A stretch of 64,000 bases of DNA, from the NCBI GenBank assembly GCA_013823135.1, contig PNLP01000043.1, forward strand, positions 1 through 64,000, in the 5' to 3' direction. Position 1 is the first letter of the stretch; the number at the start of each line of letters is the position of its first letter. Positions 9,901 through 19,709 of the stretch are shown here, one piece after another. This DNA comes from Planctomycetaceae bacterium (GTDB lineage Bacteria > Planctomycetota > Planctomycetia > Gemmatales > Gemmataceae). A model generated the notes under the pieces. It ran no database searches and had not been told where the DNA came from. It saw only the letters and a program-made list of their open reading frames with translations. The translations under genes were made by a program, and so were the position numbers.

Positions 9901-11403
9901 TCATTCCGGCAAAGGCTTTCCCTTTGTTTCGGGAGAGAAGTAAATGAGCACGATGCCGAACATATACACTCCCGCGACCACTGCGCATGCTTGAGCGTAG
10001 TCGCCGTCGAACGCGCCGAGCAGATTCGTCATCTGGAGTTGCCCAACCGCCGCAAGGATTCGCCCAAAGTTGAACCCGAACCCCTGACCTGTGGCCCGGA
10101 CGGACGTGCGGAACAACTCCGGCAGATACAGCGGCAGCCATCCGTAGAACGACGCCGAGATCATACCTAGTAATCCGCCGGAGAGTACGAATGCGAGACC
10201 GTACTCCGTGTTCAGCCGGTAGAAGCCGACCATCGTGATCAGTGAAAGCACGCACAGCGCGGCGTAAACGGGTCGTCGGCCAAGCCCGCCACCGAGGAGT
10301 GCTGCTGCCACACACCCGATCGCCGCACCGATCGAGGAGGAAATTTGCAGCCATGGCCGTGCATCTGGTGAACTGCCGCCGGGTAGTGTGCCCACCCACA
10401 TGTACATCCACATCAGCCCGGCCCATGTTGCCAACAGGGGAACTCCGCTCAGTCCCGCAGCCAGAAGCATTCGCAATAACGTTTCTCGTTTGGCTTCCGG
10501 GCTAAGCGAACAGCGAGACAGGTAGCCACGGGCCGGCATCAGATACCCAATCACCACAACGACGATCGCAACACAAGAGCCCGCGACACGGGTCATGAGA
10601 TCCAGCTCTCGGACGGACCATAAGGCGATAATTCCGATTGCAGCACAGGCTCCAATCAGAACGCCAAACAGGTCGCGGCTCGACCAGTGGGAGGCTTCGC
10701 CAGACTCCTTTTCCTTCGTCCACTTCTCGGATTCGGGCACGAAGAGACGGATGAGTAGCGTCAGCAATGCAGGTACTGCTCCCAGGAGCATGAGCAATCG
10801 CCAGTCGCCATGTGAAGTGAGTTTTACAGCCCAATCTTGTGGCAATCCGGCCGAGGTCAACCACAACGGAACGTCTTCCGCAAAGCGGTTCAACCCGAGC
10901 TTGATTCCCCCACAGACCGTGTAGCCAAGGTTGCCGAAAGCGCCGATCCAGCCTGCAAGCCAAGCCCGCGATGCGTTTGGCCAGACTTCCATGACCAGAG
11001 CGACACCCAACGCCCACTCGCCGCCCATTCCAAGCGCGCCCAGGAATCGCAATGCGGCAAGTTGCTGTGGTGAACCAGACGCGGCCGATAATCCGCTACA
11101 GACGGAATAGAGCAGGACACTTACCGTCATAGCTCGCACCCGGCCAATCTTGTCACCTAGCCAACCGAAAACAACCCCACCTGTCGCGGCTCCGACGAGG
11201 AAACTCGCCATCACGATTCCGAACCAGCGATCGACGCTTTCCTTGTCGATTTTCGTTGCATCGGAAGGGTCACGCAGCCATTCGCTCAGCGCGTCGCGAC
11301 CGACGAGGGGGAACAACCCCATCTCCATACCGTCGAACATCCACCCAAGGAGTGCCGCGAGAAGCGTGAGGTTGCGGCCGCTGGCCGAGGTGGGTGTGGT
11401 CAT
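9901..11403 (-). CDS. MFS transporter (sugar/organic acid porter type)
   Basis: 500 aa with about 12 hydrophobic segments and the MFS loop 2-3 signature in GWLGDKIGRVRAM. LRFLGALGMGGEWALG in the fourth helix and PELFRTSVRATGQGFGFNFGR in the second half fit the sugar or aromatic-acid porter groups. It is the last gene of a minus-strand run that begins with the sensor kinase, 90 bases after the DUF1501 gene, so its likely job is uptake of the product released or sensed by the upstream proteins. The substrate is not deducible. Confidence 0.82.
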   Translation of the reverse strand: MTTPTSASGRNLTLLAALLGWMFDGMEMGLFPLVGRDALSEWLRDPSDATKIDKESVDRWFGIVMASFLVGAATGGVVFGWLGDKIGRVRAMTVSVLLYSVCSGLSAASGSPQQLAALRFLGALGMGGEWALGVALVMEVWPNASRAWLAGWIGAFGNLGYTVCGGIKLGLNRFAEDVPLWLTSAGLPQDWAVKLTSHGDWRLLMLLGAVPALLTLLIRLFVPESEKWTKEKESGEASHWSSRDLFGVLIGACAAIGIIALWSVRELDLMTRVAGSCVAIVVVVIGYLMPARGYLSRCSLSPEAKRETLLRMLLAAGLSGVPLLATWAGLMWMYMWVGTLPGGSSPDARPWLQISSSIGAAIGCVAAALLGGGLGRRPVYAALCVLSLITMVGFYRLNTEYGLAFVLSGGLLGMISASFYGWLPLYLPELFRTSVRATGQGFGFNFGRILAAVGQLQMTNLLGAFDGDYAQACAVVAGVYMFGIVLIYFSPETKGKPLPE

Positions 11404-11493
11404 GGTGGGAGTGGTTCTGCTTCACGAACAGGTTGCGGTTGAATGGACCTGTTGTAGTCAGAAAGGCACGCCCTCGGCGAGCGTTCCGTTCAC

Positions 11494-12948
11494 TTACGCG
11501 AGGAGTTCTTGGATCACATGGCCGTGGACATCAGTCAATCGCCGATCGATACCGTTGTGTCGGATTGTGAGTTTTGTGTGATCGATGCCTAAAAGATGCA
11601 GGATCGTGGCGTGCAGGTCATACACTTCGGTTGGGTTATTGCGGTAGGCAGGCTTGTATCCGAATTCGTCGCTCGGGCCGTGGATTGTGCCCGCCTTGAT
11701 GCCGCCACCCGCAAGCCAGTTCGTGAAGCAATATGGGTTGTGGTCGCGGCCTTTGCCGCCCTGCGAACTGGGCATGCGACCAAATTCCGTTGTCCACAGG
11801 ATGATCGTGTCTTCGAGTAAGCCCGTTCGCTTCAGGTCAGCAATCAGGGCAGCGGCCCCGCGAGCCATCCCGTAGGCGAGCGGACCGTGATCGCGTTTGA
11901 TGTCTTCGTGCGAGTCCCAGTTACGACGCGGGAATCCGTTGTCGTTTCCACTCCAAACCTGAATGAAACGCACGCCGCGTTCCAGTAAACGCCGCGCGAC
12001 AAGACACTTTCTGCCGAAGTAGTCCGTTTCCTCGATCGGGTTGATTTCCTTATCGAACGACTGCTTGCCGTGATCGAGCCCGTAGAGTTTCAACACCTCG
12101 GCTGGTTCCTTCGAGATGTCGAGAGCTTCCGGTGCGGCAAGCTGCATCTTCGCGGCCAGTTCGTAGCTCTTGATGCGGGCATCGAGGCGTTCGTCGCCTG
12201 GCCGCGTGGTTGCATGCTCGCGATTGAGTTGAGTGAGCAAATCGATCCCGGCCTTGTCGCCCGCGCGAGTGACGTACTTCACTCGCTCGTCCGGGAACAG
12301 ATCCTCAACGGGGGTCTTGGTCCCAGGGTAAATCGCACTGCCTTGGTGCTGCGCCGGAAGGAAAGCACTGTCCCAGTTCTTGGTGCCATTGGAGGCGAGT
12401 CCGCGGTGATCGGGTAGCACGACAAACGTGGGTAGGTTCTCATTGGCGCTGCCAAGACCATAGCTAACCCAGCAACCCATCGCAGGGAAACCCGGGCGGT
12501 TGAACCCGGTCGTTTGGAGCAGTGTGCCCTGACTGTGAACACCTGTCTTGCCGATCATGTTGTGGACGAAAGCCATCTCATCAACCACGTCGCCAAGTGG
12601 GGACACGGTTTCCGAGAGCATCTTCCCGCTCTTCCCATAGGGCTTGAAATCCCAAACGGGCTTGAGCCATGGCCCAAGGCCATTCTGGAACGCCTCGACG
12701 GGTTCACCAAAGTTCGCGGCTCTCCCGTGCTGTTTCACGAGTTCGGGCTTGTAGTCGAAAAGATCGACATGGCTGGCACCCCCGGCCATGAACAGTTGGA
12801 CCACTCGCTTCGCTTTGGGTTTGTGATGCAAGCCGCCGTCGGTTCTCTTCGGCGAATCCGCGAGGAGCCGCTCCGAACCAAGGAGGGACGCGAGGGCGAT
12901 GCCTCCCAGACCACCACCGGAGTTGAAGAGAAAGTCGCGACGATTCAT
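11494..12948 (-). CDS. DUF1501 domain protein, Tat-exported sulfatase-fold family
   Basis: 484 aa. The N-terminus MNRRDFLFNSGGGLGGIALA is a twin-arginine signal, so the folded protein is exported. The body matches DUF1501: RVVQLFMAGGASHVDLFDYKPEL near the start, QGTLLQTTGFNRPGFPAMG, FIQVWSGNDNGFPRRNWDSH, and WTTEFGRMP near the C-terminus, where Asp/His/Glu residues resemble the metal site of alkaline phosphatase/sulfatase folds. DUF1501 genes nearly always accompany DUF1549/DUF1553 genes in planctomycetes, as here (63 bases downstream of that gene). Catalytic activity of the family is not established. Confidence 0.88.
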   Translation of the reverse strand: MNRRDFLFNSGGGLGGIALASLLGSERLLADSPKRTDGGLHHKPKAKRVVQLFMAGGASHVDLFDYKPELVKQHGRAANFGEPVEAFQNGLGPWLKPVWDFKPYGKSGKMLSETVSPLGDVVDEMAFVHNMIGKTGVHSQGTLLQTTGFNRPGFPAMGCWVSYGLGSANENLPTFVVLPDHRGLASNGTKNWDSAFLPAQHQGSAIYPGTKTPVEDLFPDERVKYVTRAGDKAGIDLLTQLNREHATTRPGDERLDARIKSYELAAKMQLAAPEALDISKEPAEVLKLYGLDHGKQSFDKEINPIEETDYFGRKCLVARRLLERGVRFIQVWSGNDNGFPRRNWDSHEDIKRDHGPLAYGMARGAAALIADLKRTGLLEDTIILWTTEFGRMPSSQGGKGRDHNPYCFTNWLAGGGIKAGTIHGPSDEFGYKPAYRNNPTEVYDLHATILHLLGIDHTKLTIRHNGIDRRLTDVHGHVIQELLA

Positions 12949-13011
12949 GGTCTTCTCCGAAGGTGAGGAACGTATTTTCAGGCTGATTATTCCGCTAATC
13001 CTCGTCTTGTT

Positions 13012-16000
13012 TCAATCGACGAACACGAACTCGTTCAGGTTCAGTATGACGCGGCAGGTGTTCGCCAGACCATGTTCCTTCGTGTAGACGAGGAGCGCAT
13101 CAAGTTCTTTTCCCGTGGGGTTGCGGCCGAACGCCAGTCGAACCGCAGCGTTCACTCGGCCTGTGTTGTCGGGTGCCAATTTCTCGACACGATCTGCGAA
13201 GTGTTTCGCCATCGCGACAGCGAGGTTGTTGTTGAGCAGCGTCAGCGCCTGCTGCGGGGTGAGTGTTTGGTTCCGCTTCTCCACTGCGAGTGATGGGTCA
13301 GCACAGTCCAACGCCGCCATGAACGGCTGTTGTTTTGATCGCACCACGAAGCGATACACAGCGCGCCGGTGTGCCTTTGAGTCTTCGGGGTCGTGAAGAT
13401 GATACTGGTAGTGCGGTGAGTGCTCGGGCTTCTCGACGATGAAGTCCTGAAAACTTGGTCCGCCCATCGTGAGGTTGAGTTTCCCGGCAACTGAGAGGAT
13501 CGAATCGCGAATCGCCTCGGCCTCCAACTTGCGGCGGTTCTGCCGCCAGATGTAGCGGTTGTCGCCGTCGATCCTCGCGTTCGCCTCGTTCGAGGACGAA
13601 CCCTGTTTGTATGTGCTGCTCGTCACGATCAGTTTGTGCAGTTTCTTCAACGATTGGTGGTCGCGCAGTTCCGAAGCCAGGAAGTCCAGCAGTTCCGGGT
13701 GCGTCGGCAACTGACCCATCTTGCCGAAGTCGTTCGGTGTATCGACGAGCCCCTTACCAAAGTGGTACTGCCAGAGGCGGTTGGCCATCACACGCCAAGT
13801 GAGGGGGTTCTCGGGAGCCGTCAGCCACTTGGCGAGTGCAGCGCGACGATCACCCTCATTGTGAGTTGGTGGGAGTGCAAAACGTCCATTGATACCGGGG
13901 ATTGCAACGACCGCGCCGGGTTGTACTCCCGCGCCCGGTTTCGTGACGTTGCCGCGAGACAGGATGAAGATGGGCCGGGGTTTTCCTCCCATCGACCCGG
14001 TGCCGACAAAATTCCCACTCCCGGTATGGACTGACCCGACATATACCGTGCGTCGTGTACCCGCCAGTCTTCCGAGTTCGCTCTCAGCAGTCCGGATCAC
14101 TCCTTCTGCCTCAGCAAGCTGAGCAGATCCCTTCTCCCCAAGGCTTGACTTGAGCAGGTTGTCGCGGGCTGTCGTCAGGCGTGCCACTTCGGCCGGAGTG
14201 GCCGCGGGACCAGGCGGGAACAGGCCGTCTGTGAGATTGGATTTTCGCCAGCGAATGGGAGCTTCGATGCTGTCAAGTGCGGTGACAAGCTTCCGGGCCG
14301 CGCGATTCACGCCCTGCGTGTCAATCGCTTCCAGTTCTGCCAGGGCCAACATAAAGTCATTCACCAGCCGCGGGGCCAGTTTCGTTGCGGTGATACGGAC
14401 ATAACGTCCTGCTTTGGGTTCTCCCTTCGCCGTAATTGCTGTGTAAGCGGCACTACCTGGCTTCGGGTAGTCAGTCGCCGTCTCGTCCACCAGAACGATG
14501 CTACTCTTGAATGTGGCATCGTCGGACAACTCGATCTTGAAGCGCAAGGGGAAGCCGAAGCCCGCTCCAATATCGTTGAAATCGTCGTGACACGGTCGCA
14601 GGACTACGCGGTCGAGTTTCACGCTCTCGCCCAGGTCAACCTGCACCCACTTCACCTCGTCCTGTTTCGCAGTGAGGTTTGAATGGTAACCATGCTCTGC
14701 AGGCTTGGTTACAGATGCTGGCTTGGTTGCCACTGCGATCATTTGTTCCAGCGATGCGAGTTCTGGCCCGGCTGTCTTGCGTGCTTCAGTCCGCAACGCT
14801 GCAACGCGATCCGTGGCAGCCTTCTTCTTCGTTTCGAGTTCGGCTCGTTGTGCGGCAACTTTTGGGTCTGCATCGTAGGTTCGATCTGTGCGATCGATCG
14901 CTGCGAATACAGCCTGGAGTCGGTAGTAGTCTTCTTGCAGAATCGGGTCGAATTTGTGGTTGTGACACTGGGCGCAGTGGACCGTGAGGCCCATGAATGT
15001 TCCCATTGTGTTGGCAACGAAGTCGTCGCGATCGAGGTGCCGGGCAACCTTTCCATCAATCTTCGATTCGGGTAACTCGGCGTGGCCGATGAAGTCCCAC
15101 GGCCCAGCCGCGAGGAAACCAAGTGCTTCGATTCCATCGACGGTTCCAGGGAACAGCACGTCCCCCGCAACCTGCTCCTGAACGAACCGCCTGTATGGTT
15201 TATCGGAGTTCAACGACCGGATGACATAATCTCGATATGGCCATGCGTTCGGTCTCGGTTTGTCCTTGTCATAGCCGTGAGTTTCACCAAAGTGCACGAC
15301 ATCGAGCCAGTATCGTGCCCACCGTTCGCCATACTGCGGCATCGCGAGCAATTTCTCGACAAGCCGTCCGTATGCGTCCGCTGATTGGTCTGTCACGAAC
15401 GCATCGACTTCCTCAGGTGTTGGGGGCAGGCCGATCAGGTCGAAATACACTCTGCGGATCAGCGTGCGGCGATCCGCTTCCGGAGATGCGTTTAGCTTTT
15501 TCTCGCTCAACGTCGCCCGGATGAATCCATCGATGGGGTTCATGCCTGTTGGCACCAATGGCCGCTTTAACGGCTTAAAACTCCACCAGTCAGTTGGATT
15601 CACTACGTGGCCGTCGTCCGGCCAATTGGCACCCTGTTCGATCCATGCTTTTAGCGTGGCAATCTCGGTGGAATTCAGCCGTTCACCTTTAGGTGGCATC
15701 TTCGTGTCGTCGGCTGCAAGGACGCGATGCATCAGGAGGCTCTCAGTGGCTTTCCCTCCTGTGAAGGCCTTGCCTGTTTCACCACCGCGGATCGCATCGA
15801 TTCTGCGATCGAGTCTGAGATCACCGCGTTGTTTGTCAGGTCCATGGCACGAGATGCAATGTTTGGCGAAGAGCGGTTTCACATCGCGGTCGAAATCGAT
15901 GACCTTCTTTTGGTCGTGGGCACCGGCGGCGAGAAAACCCTGCATACCGGGAATCGAAAAGCCGATCGCGACAAGCGTCGTGGTCACAACTGCGACTCGT

Positions 16001-16074
16001 AGCATTGACGCACCCGCGAGAGAGAAGGGAATGCAGGATGTAAGTAAGGTAAGCAATGAGTTCCGGCCTACCAT
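13012..16074 (-). CDS. DUF1549/DUF1553 (PSD1) planctomycete cytochrome C protein with discoidin-like insert
   Basis: 1020 aa from ATG 16074; a TTG at 16098 and an ATG at 16005 are alternatives, the last giving the cleanest signal peptide (MLRVAVVTTTLVAIGFS). Domain order: planctomycete cytochrome C (CISCHGPDKQRGDLRLDRR, about 75-115), DUF1549 (about 180-390, with a second CAQCHNHKFDP), a helical linker, an F5/8 type C (discoidin)-like domain (about 460-620, WVQVDLGESVKLDRVVL and YVRITATKL), then DUF1553/PSD1 (WRVMANRLWQYHFGKGL). It is secreted and probably binds a polysaccharide through the discoidin module. The gene begins right after the response regulator stop, so translation is likely coupled. 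Confidence 0.88.
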   Translation of the reverse strand: MVGRNSLLTLLTSCIPFSLAGASMLRVAVVTTTLVAIGFSIPGMQGFLAAGAHDQKKVIDFDRDVKPLFAKHCISCHGPDKQRGDLRLDRRIDAIRGGETGKAFTGGKATESLLMHRVLAADDTKMPPKGERLNSTEIATLKAWIEQGANWPDDGHVVNPTDWWSFKPLKRPLVPTGMNPIDGFIRATLSEKKLNASPEADRRTLIRRVYFDLIGLPPTPEEVDAFVTDQSADAYGRLVEKLLAMPQYGERWARYWLDVVHFGETHGYDKDKPRPNAWPYRDYVIRSLNSDKPYRRFVQEQVAGDVLFPGTVDGIEALGFLAAGPWDFIGHAELPESKIDGKVARHLDRDDFVANTMGTFMGLTVHCAQCHNHKFDPILQEDYYRLQAVFAAIDRTDRTYDADPKVAAQRAELETKKKAATDRVAALRTEARKTAGPELASLEQMIAVATKPASVTKPAEHGYHSNLTAKQDEVKWVQVDLGESVKLDRVVLRPCHDDFNDIGAGFGFPLRFKIELSDDATFKSSIVLVDETATDYPKPGSAAYTAITAKGEPKAGRYVRITATKLAPRLVNDFMLALAELEAIDTQGVNRAARKLVTALDSIEAPIRWRKSNLTDGLFPPGPAATPAEVARLTTARDNLLKSSLGEKGSAQLAEAEGVIRTAESELGRLAGTRRTVYVGSVHTGSGNFVGTGSMGGKPRPIFILSRGNVTKPGAGVQPGAVVAIPGINGRFALPPTHNEGDRRAALAKWLTAPENPLTWRVMANRLWQYHFGKGLVDTPNDFGKMGQLPTHPELLDFLASELRDHQSLKKLHKLIVTSSTYKQGSSSNEANARIDGDNRYIWRQNRRKLEAEAIRDSILSVAGKLNLTMGGPSFQDFIVEKPEHSPHYQYHLHDPEDSKAHRRAVYRFVVRSKQQPFMAALDCADPSLAVEKRNQTLTPQQALTLLNNNLAVAMAKHFADRVEKLAPDNTGRVNAAVRLAFGRNPTGKELDALLVYTKEHGLANTCRVILNLNEFVFVD

Positions 16075-16100
16075 CACGCGATCACGGGACTGTGACAAAC

Positions 16101-16754
16101 TTACACGAGTTTCTCTCTCAACGCCTTGGCAACAGCCCCAGATCGAGTGTGAACCTGTAACTTTTCGTAGATGTTGCGAATGTGCGAATCGACAGTATGA
16201 ACGCTCAACGTCAATTCCGAGGCGATTTCCTTTTTGATGAGGCCCATCACCATGAGTTCGAGGACACCCTGTTCACGTTCTGTGAGGCCGTAATCGGTAG
16301 GCTTCGGGGCGAGTTTCGCGAACATCTCCAGAACGCGGCGGGCAATGCGAGCGTTCATCGGCGACCCGCCAGCTAGGACCTCGCGAATCGCAGCGGTAAT
16401 TTCTTCCACTGGCGACATCTTCAGGAGGTAACCAGTCGCACCTGCACAGATCGCTCTGAAAATTTTCTCATCGTCGTCGAACACTGTCAGCACAATGATT
16501 CGGATGCCTGGACTTGCCGCGACCAGGCGTGGGATACCGTCGAGTCCACTCATCCCTGGCAGGCCGATATCGAGTAAAACGACTGCTGGCGGTTTGCGTG
16601 TCGCGGTGAGTTCGGTGAGTGCGTCCTCACATGTCGCGAATGCTGCGGGGCACGATAGTCCCGCGGCCGCATCTACGACACGCACGATCGCACGGCGATA
16701 GGATTCATTGTCCTCGATGGTCCATACCCTTGCCGGTTCCGTTACCGTTGTCAT
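16101..16754 (-). CDS. Response regulator, NarL/LuxR type
   Basis: 217 aa. The receiver domain holds the phospho-acceptor Asp in VVLLDIGLPGMSG and the usual IIVLTVFDDDEKI and YLLKMSP segments. The C-terminal output domain is a LuxR-type HTH (LTEREQGVLELMVMGLIKKE, TVDSHIRNIYEKLQV). The start ATG lies one base after the stop of the sensor kinase, which makes the two a cognate pair. Phosphorylation should control DNA binding; the likely targets are this operon and related surface-protein genes. Confidence 0.93.
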   Translation of the reverse strand: MTTVTEPARVWTIEDNESYRRAIVRVVDAAAGLSCPAAFATCEDALTELTATRKPPAVVLLDIGLPGMSGLDGIPRLVAASPGIRIIVLTVFDDDEKIFRAICAGATGYLLKMSPVEEITAAIREVLAGGSPMNARIARRVLEMFAKLAPKPTDYGLTEREQGVLELMVMGLIKKEIASELTLSVHTVDSHIRNIYEKLQVHTRSGAVAKALREKLV

Positions 16755-16755
16755 G

Positions 16756-18687
16756 TCAAAACCTCACGGGGACATCGAGTCGCACGGTCGTTCCGGCTCG
16801 CGGTTTGCTGGTCACTTCGAGTTGCCCACCGAGGGTGGTCGCACGGAAAAGCAGTCCTCGAAGACCCGTGCCTGCCGTCACTTTCTCCTGGTCGAATCCT
16901 TTGCCATCGTCGTGGACTTCCAGGATGAACCGATTACCCGTACGGTGGCACCTGACGGCCACAGACTTCGCAGCCGCATGCCGGACGACGTTGTGGAGTA
17001 TCTCCTTGAACGCGAGAAAGAGTTGACGTTTGAACTCCAAAGAGACCCGCCCCGGCAGACAACTCTCCGGGGCGTCGAATGTGAATGCCACGCCGTGTAG
17101 TAATCCGGCCGCCGACTCACGTAGCTTCGCTAACAGGTCCGCGCTCGTGTCCGGACCTCGGCCCATCAACCAGACGAGATCGCGAAGGGACTCAGCTGTT
17201 CGTTGCGCGATCCGCCCAATCTCGGGAAGGTCGGCCACGCCACCGGCATGTGCCAGGAGTAGGATCCCGCCGAGGTTGCTTCCGACCTCATCGTGCAGGT
17301 CACGGGCGATCCGGTCGCGGAGTTGCTCGGTCTCACGCCGACGATGAACCCTCCCACGCCAGATCAGCACGACGACGAATACTAACACACCCACGCCAAT
17401 CCCGGCTGCAGTCTGCACCATCAGCAGGTCTGCCCTCGCCCTTGCCGCCTCCCAACTCGCTCCCACTGCCCGCCAATTGGCCTCCCACTCAGCCGTTCGC
17501 TGCTCATGTTCAACCCACTCGGGCCATTCGATGAGTTGGTTCTGACTGGCGAAACCGTCCACCAAGTATTGTCTGCCCCAACGCCTGTTTTCAATGGAAT
17601 CGAGTGCGGTTACAGGTACATTGCGAGCCACGTTCTTGCCTTCGCTGTAAACCTGAAGTTCTGCGAGTGCGAAGACGTAATCGCCTGTGCGTTCCCAAAG
17701 TCGGGTTGCGGTCACACGCACAAATCTCGCTGGGGTTCCCGGCGTTGGGATCACCACCAGCCCATCCCCGGGGTTCGGGTAGTCTGATAGGCTTGAGTCG
17801 AGCAACGTTTGGGGCGTGTGGAAATCGCACTCGGTTGCAGCTTCCACCTTGAATCTCACGGGGAAGCCAAAGCCGCTCCGCTCAGCAAAGTCGTTTGGAC
17901 GCGCTGGTACGAGCCGAACTTCTTCCAGGTGCTGTAACGATCCCAGATCAACTTGTACCCACTTCATGGAGTTTGGGCTTTCGCTGATATCCGCGTGATA
18001 CCCGTTGGTCGGGCTGGGTGTAGAGTCGATAGGTGGTCCGATAATTCCTTGCCCATCCACAAGGTTCCGCAGCCCCCAGACAGGGGGGTTCTCGATGGAC
18101 TCCGACCCGGTGACCGGCCTGCCAGATGCAAGGTTACGGTTGCCCGATAGCACCAAAACTTCTCCCACAACAAAGTAATGGATCGATCCCCGGGCACTCA
18201 ACTCGGTCGCAGTAATCCGGATGAATCGTGCAGACCTTCCAGTGGTTTGAGCGATGATAAGGCCATCGCTTCCGCTGAGTTTGAACTCAGCGGCGATCAC
18301 TGCGTCGGTGAGGTCAGCGTGGTCTGACAGTTCAACACGTAGTTTGCGTGGGAAGAAGTAACCTGGGTTCGCCTCGCCCGGTGGGCCGGCGGCAGGGACG
18401 ACTACCACGGTGTCGATCGGGCAACGTTCGCCGAGATCGACCTGGACCCATCGCACGCTGTTTGGAGAATGGGTCGGTCTGCTGTGGTAACCGAGGGCAG
18501 GGCAGTTCGCGAGTGGGGCGCGGGGTAGAACTGGCTTCGCGATGAGTTCACGGCGGCGGTTATCAAGAGACTTGAAGTCGTTGCTAATGAGTCTGGCAAG
18601 GTTGTCCGACGCGGATGGCTCAACTGCCTGAGCGTTTAGCCCAGCTGTTGAGCTGATGAAAATCGCGGTGGCGAGGAATCGAGCCAT
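16756..18687 (-). CDS. Sensor histidine kinase (HisKA_3) with two extracellular discoidin-like domains
   Basis: 643 aa from ATG 18687, chosen because it begins a signal peptide (MARFLATAIFISSTAGLNA); the frame extends to 18843 but would overlap the neighbouring gene. Two F5/8 type C-like modules (about 60-215 and 225-385; both have WVQVDLG and RFIRITATEL / RFVRVTATRL) lie outside the membrane. One TM segment follows at about 423-443, then HisKA_3 with the phosphorylated His in ARDLHDEVGSNLGG, and HATPase with N box (EILHNVVRHA), DDGKGFD and GTGLRG. It should sense a ligand outside the inner membrane and phosphorylate the adjacent regulator. The second module is close to the one in the DUF1549 protein of the same operon. 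Confidence 0.88.
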   Translation of the reverse strand: MARFLATAIFISSTAGLNAQAVEPSASDNLARLISNDFKSLDNRRRELIAKPVLPRAPLANCPALGYHSRPTHSPNSVRWVQVDLGERCPIDTVVVVPAAGPPGEANPGYFFPRKLRVELSDHADLTDAVIAAEFKLSGSDGLIIAQTTGRSARFIRITATELSARGSIHYFVVGEVLVLSGNRNLASGRPVTGSESIENPPVWGLRNLVDGQGIIGPPIDSTPSPTNGYHADISESPNSMKWVQVDLGSLQHLEEVRLVPARPNDFAERSGFGFPVRFKVEAATECDFHTPQTLLDSSLSDYPNPGDGLVVIPTPGTPARFVRVTATRLWERTGDYVFALAELQVYSEGKNVARNVPVTALDSIENRRWGRQYLVDGFASQNQLIEWPEWVEHEQRTAEWEANWRAVGASWEAARARADLLMVQTAAGIGVGVLVFVVVLIWRGRVHRRRETEQLRDRIARDLHDEVGSNLGGILLLAHAGGVADLPEIGRIAQRTAESLRDLVWLMGRGPDTSADLLAKLRESAAGLLHGVAFTFDAPESCLPGRVSLEFKRQLFLAFKEILHNVVRHAAAKSVAVRCHRTGNRFILEVHDDGKGFDQEKVTAGTGLRGLLFRATTLGGQLEVTSKPRAGTTVRLDVPVRF

Positions 18688-18740
18688 ATGCTCAGTATCC
18701 GGATCAGCAGACAGGAACGCCACCGCGATTCGGGACAAGG

Positions 18741-19709
18741 TTACGAGTCGTTTGCCACCACGTTGCCATCGTTCATGGACCCCATGTTTGCCCAGTTCGC
18801 GGCGGTGATTCCATTTCGGATGAACTGAACACTTCCATCGCACCGAACTGCGTTCACGCCCCCAGTGTGCCTGCTTCGAGCGGCGTTAGCGCCGCTGGCT
18901 CCGGCTGCTGCGCAGGGGAGAAGTGGGTCGGTATTGGCCGTGCATCGACCCGTATCTGGCGAATTGGAATTCGGCGTATTGATTGTCATGAACTGGAACC
19001 CCACGTATGCCACATCATCGTTGAGGAAATCACCGCGGGAGTCGGTTCCGTCCGTGTCCGACTTCGCGAAAATGATCTCTGCCATGAGAAGCGTGTTCGA
19101 AGTGCCATCTGTGATATCGGAGATCCGTGACTTCCAGGGGTTGTTCGTCGCTCCGTTCGTCCATCCGAAGGGAGCCCGGGATGTCGTCGATGGTCCGTTC
19201 GCGACCACGTTGCCCCAGTTCACAACATAATTCGATCGAGCGCGCCAGTACACGTCACCTTTCCACAGTGCTCCGACCCGGTCGCTCGGGCAGTAGTACA
19301 GTGGGACTTGTTGGGTGCAGTGACCGGTGGTAGCGCTGGTGTTGATTCGTCCGGCGTCGTAGAAGTTGCCGACATCTGGGTTGCCATAGAGTCCCACGAG
19401 TGCGGACTGCTCGATGTGCGCCCACAGATACACGCCCCACGTTCGGCGGGGACCAGTCGAGGCTCCGATGGGAAATGTCGTGCTGACATCATGAAAGCCA
19501 TGCATTGCAAGTCCCCACTGCTTGAGGTTGTTGCTGCATTTCATCCGAGCTGCCGACTCACGGACTTTCTGGACAGCAGGCAGAAGTAGACCGATGAGGA
19601 TGGCAATGATCGCGATGACAACTAACAACTCGATGAGCGTAAATCCTGCAAGGCGTTTTCGGCGATCCAACAGTGGTGCGTACTCCCGAAAAAACGAGAC
19701 TGATGACAT
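18741..19709 (-). CDS. DUF1559 (H-X9-DG) pseudopilin-like protein
   Basis: 322 aa from ATG 19709. A type IV prepilin leader is seen in RKRLAGFTLIELLVVIAIIA with the conserved Glu at +5, followed by LLLPAVQKVRESAARMKCSNNLKQWGLA, the hallmark of DUF1559. The C-terminal processing-associated motif is H-T-G-G-V-N-A-V-R-C-D-G (His, nine residues, Asp-Gly). Such proteins are highly multiplied in planctomycetes and are thought to form pseudopili or envelope structures. It lies 53 bases upstream of the sensor kinase start on the same strand, so it may be the first gene of the operon. Confidence 0.93.
   Translation of the reverse strand: MSSVSFFREYAPLLDRRKRLAGFTLIELLVVIAIIAILIGLLLPAVQKVRESAARMKCSNNLKQWGLAMHGFHDVSTTFPIGASTGPRRTWGVYLWAHIEQSALVGLYGNPDVGNFYDAGRINTSATTGHCTQQVPLYYCPSDRVGALWKGDVYWRARSNYVVNWGNVVANGPSTTSRAPFGWTNGATNNPWKSRISDITDGTSNTLLMAEIIFAKSDTDGTDSRGDFLNDDVAYVGFQFMTINTPNSNSPDTGRCTANTDPLLPCAAAGASGANAARSRHTGGVNAVRCDGSVQFIRNGITAANWANMGSMNDGNVVANDS

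Noticed and set aside
10242..10505. Small open frame on the plus strand
   Set aside because: Antisense of the MFS transporter, no supporting feature.
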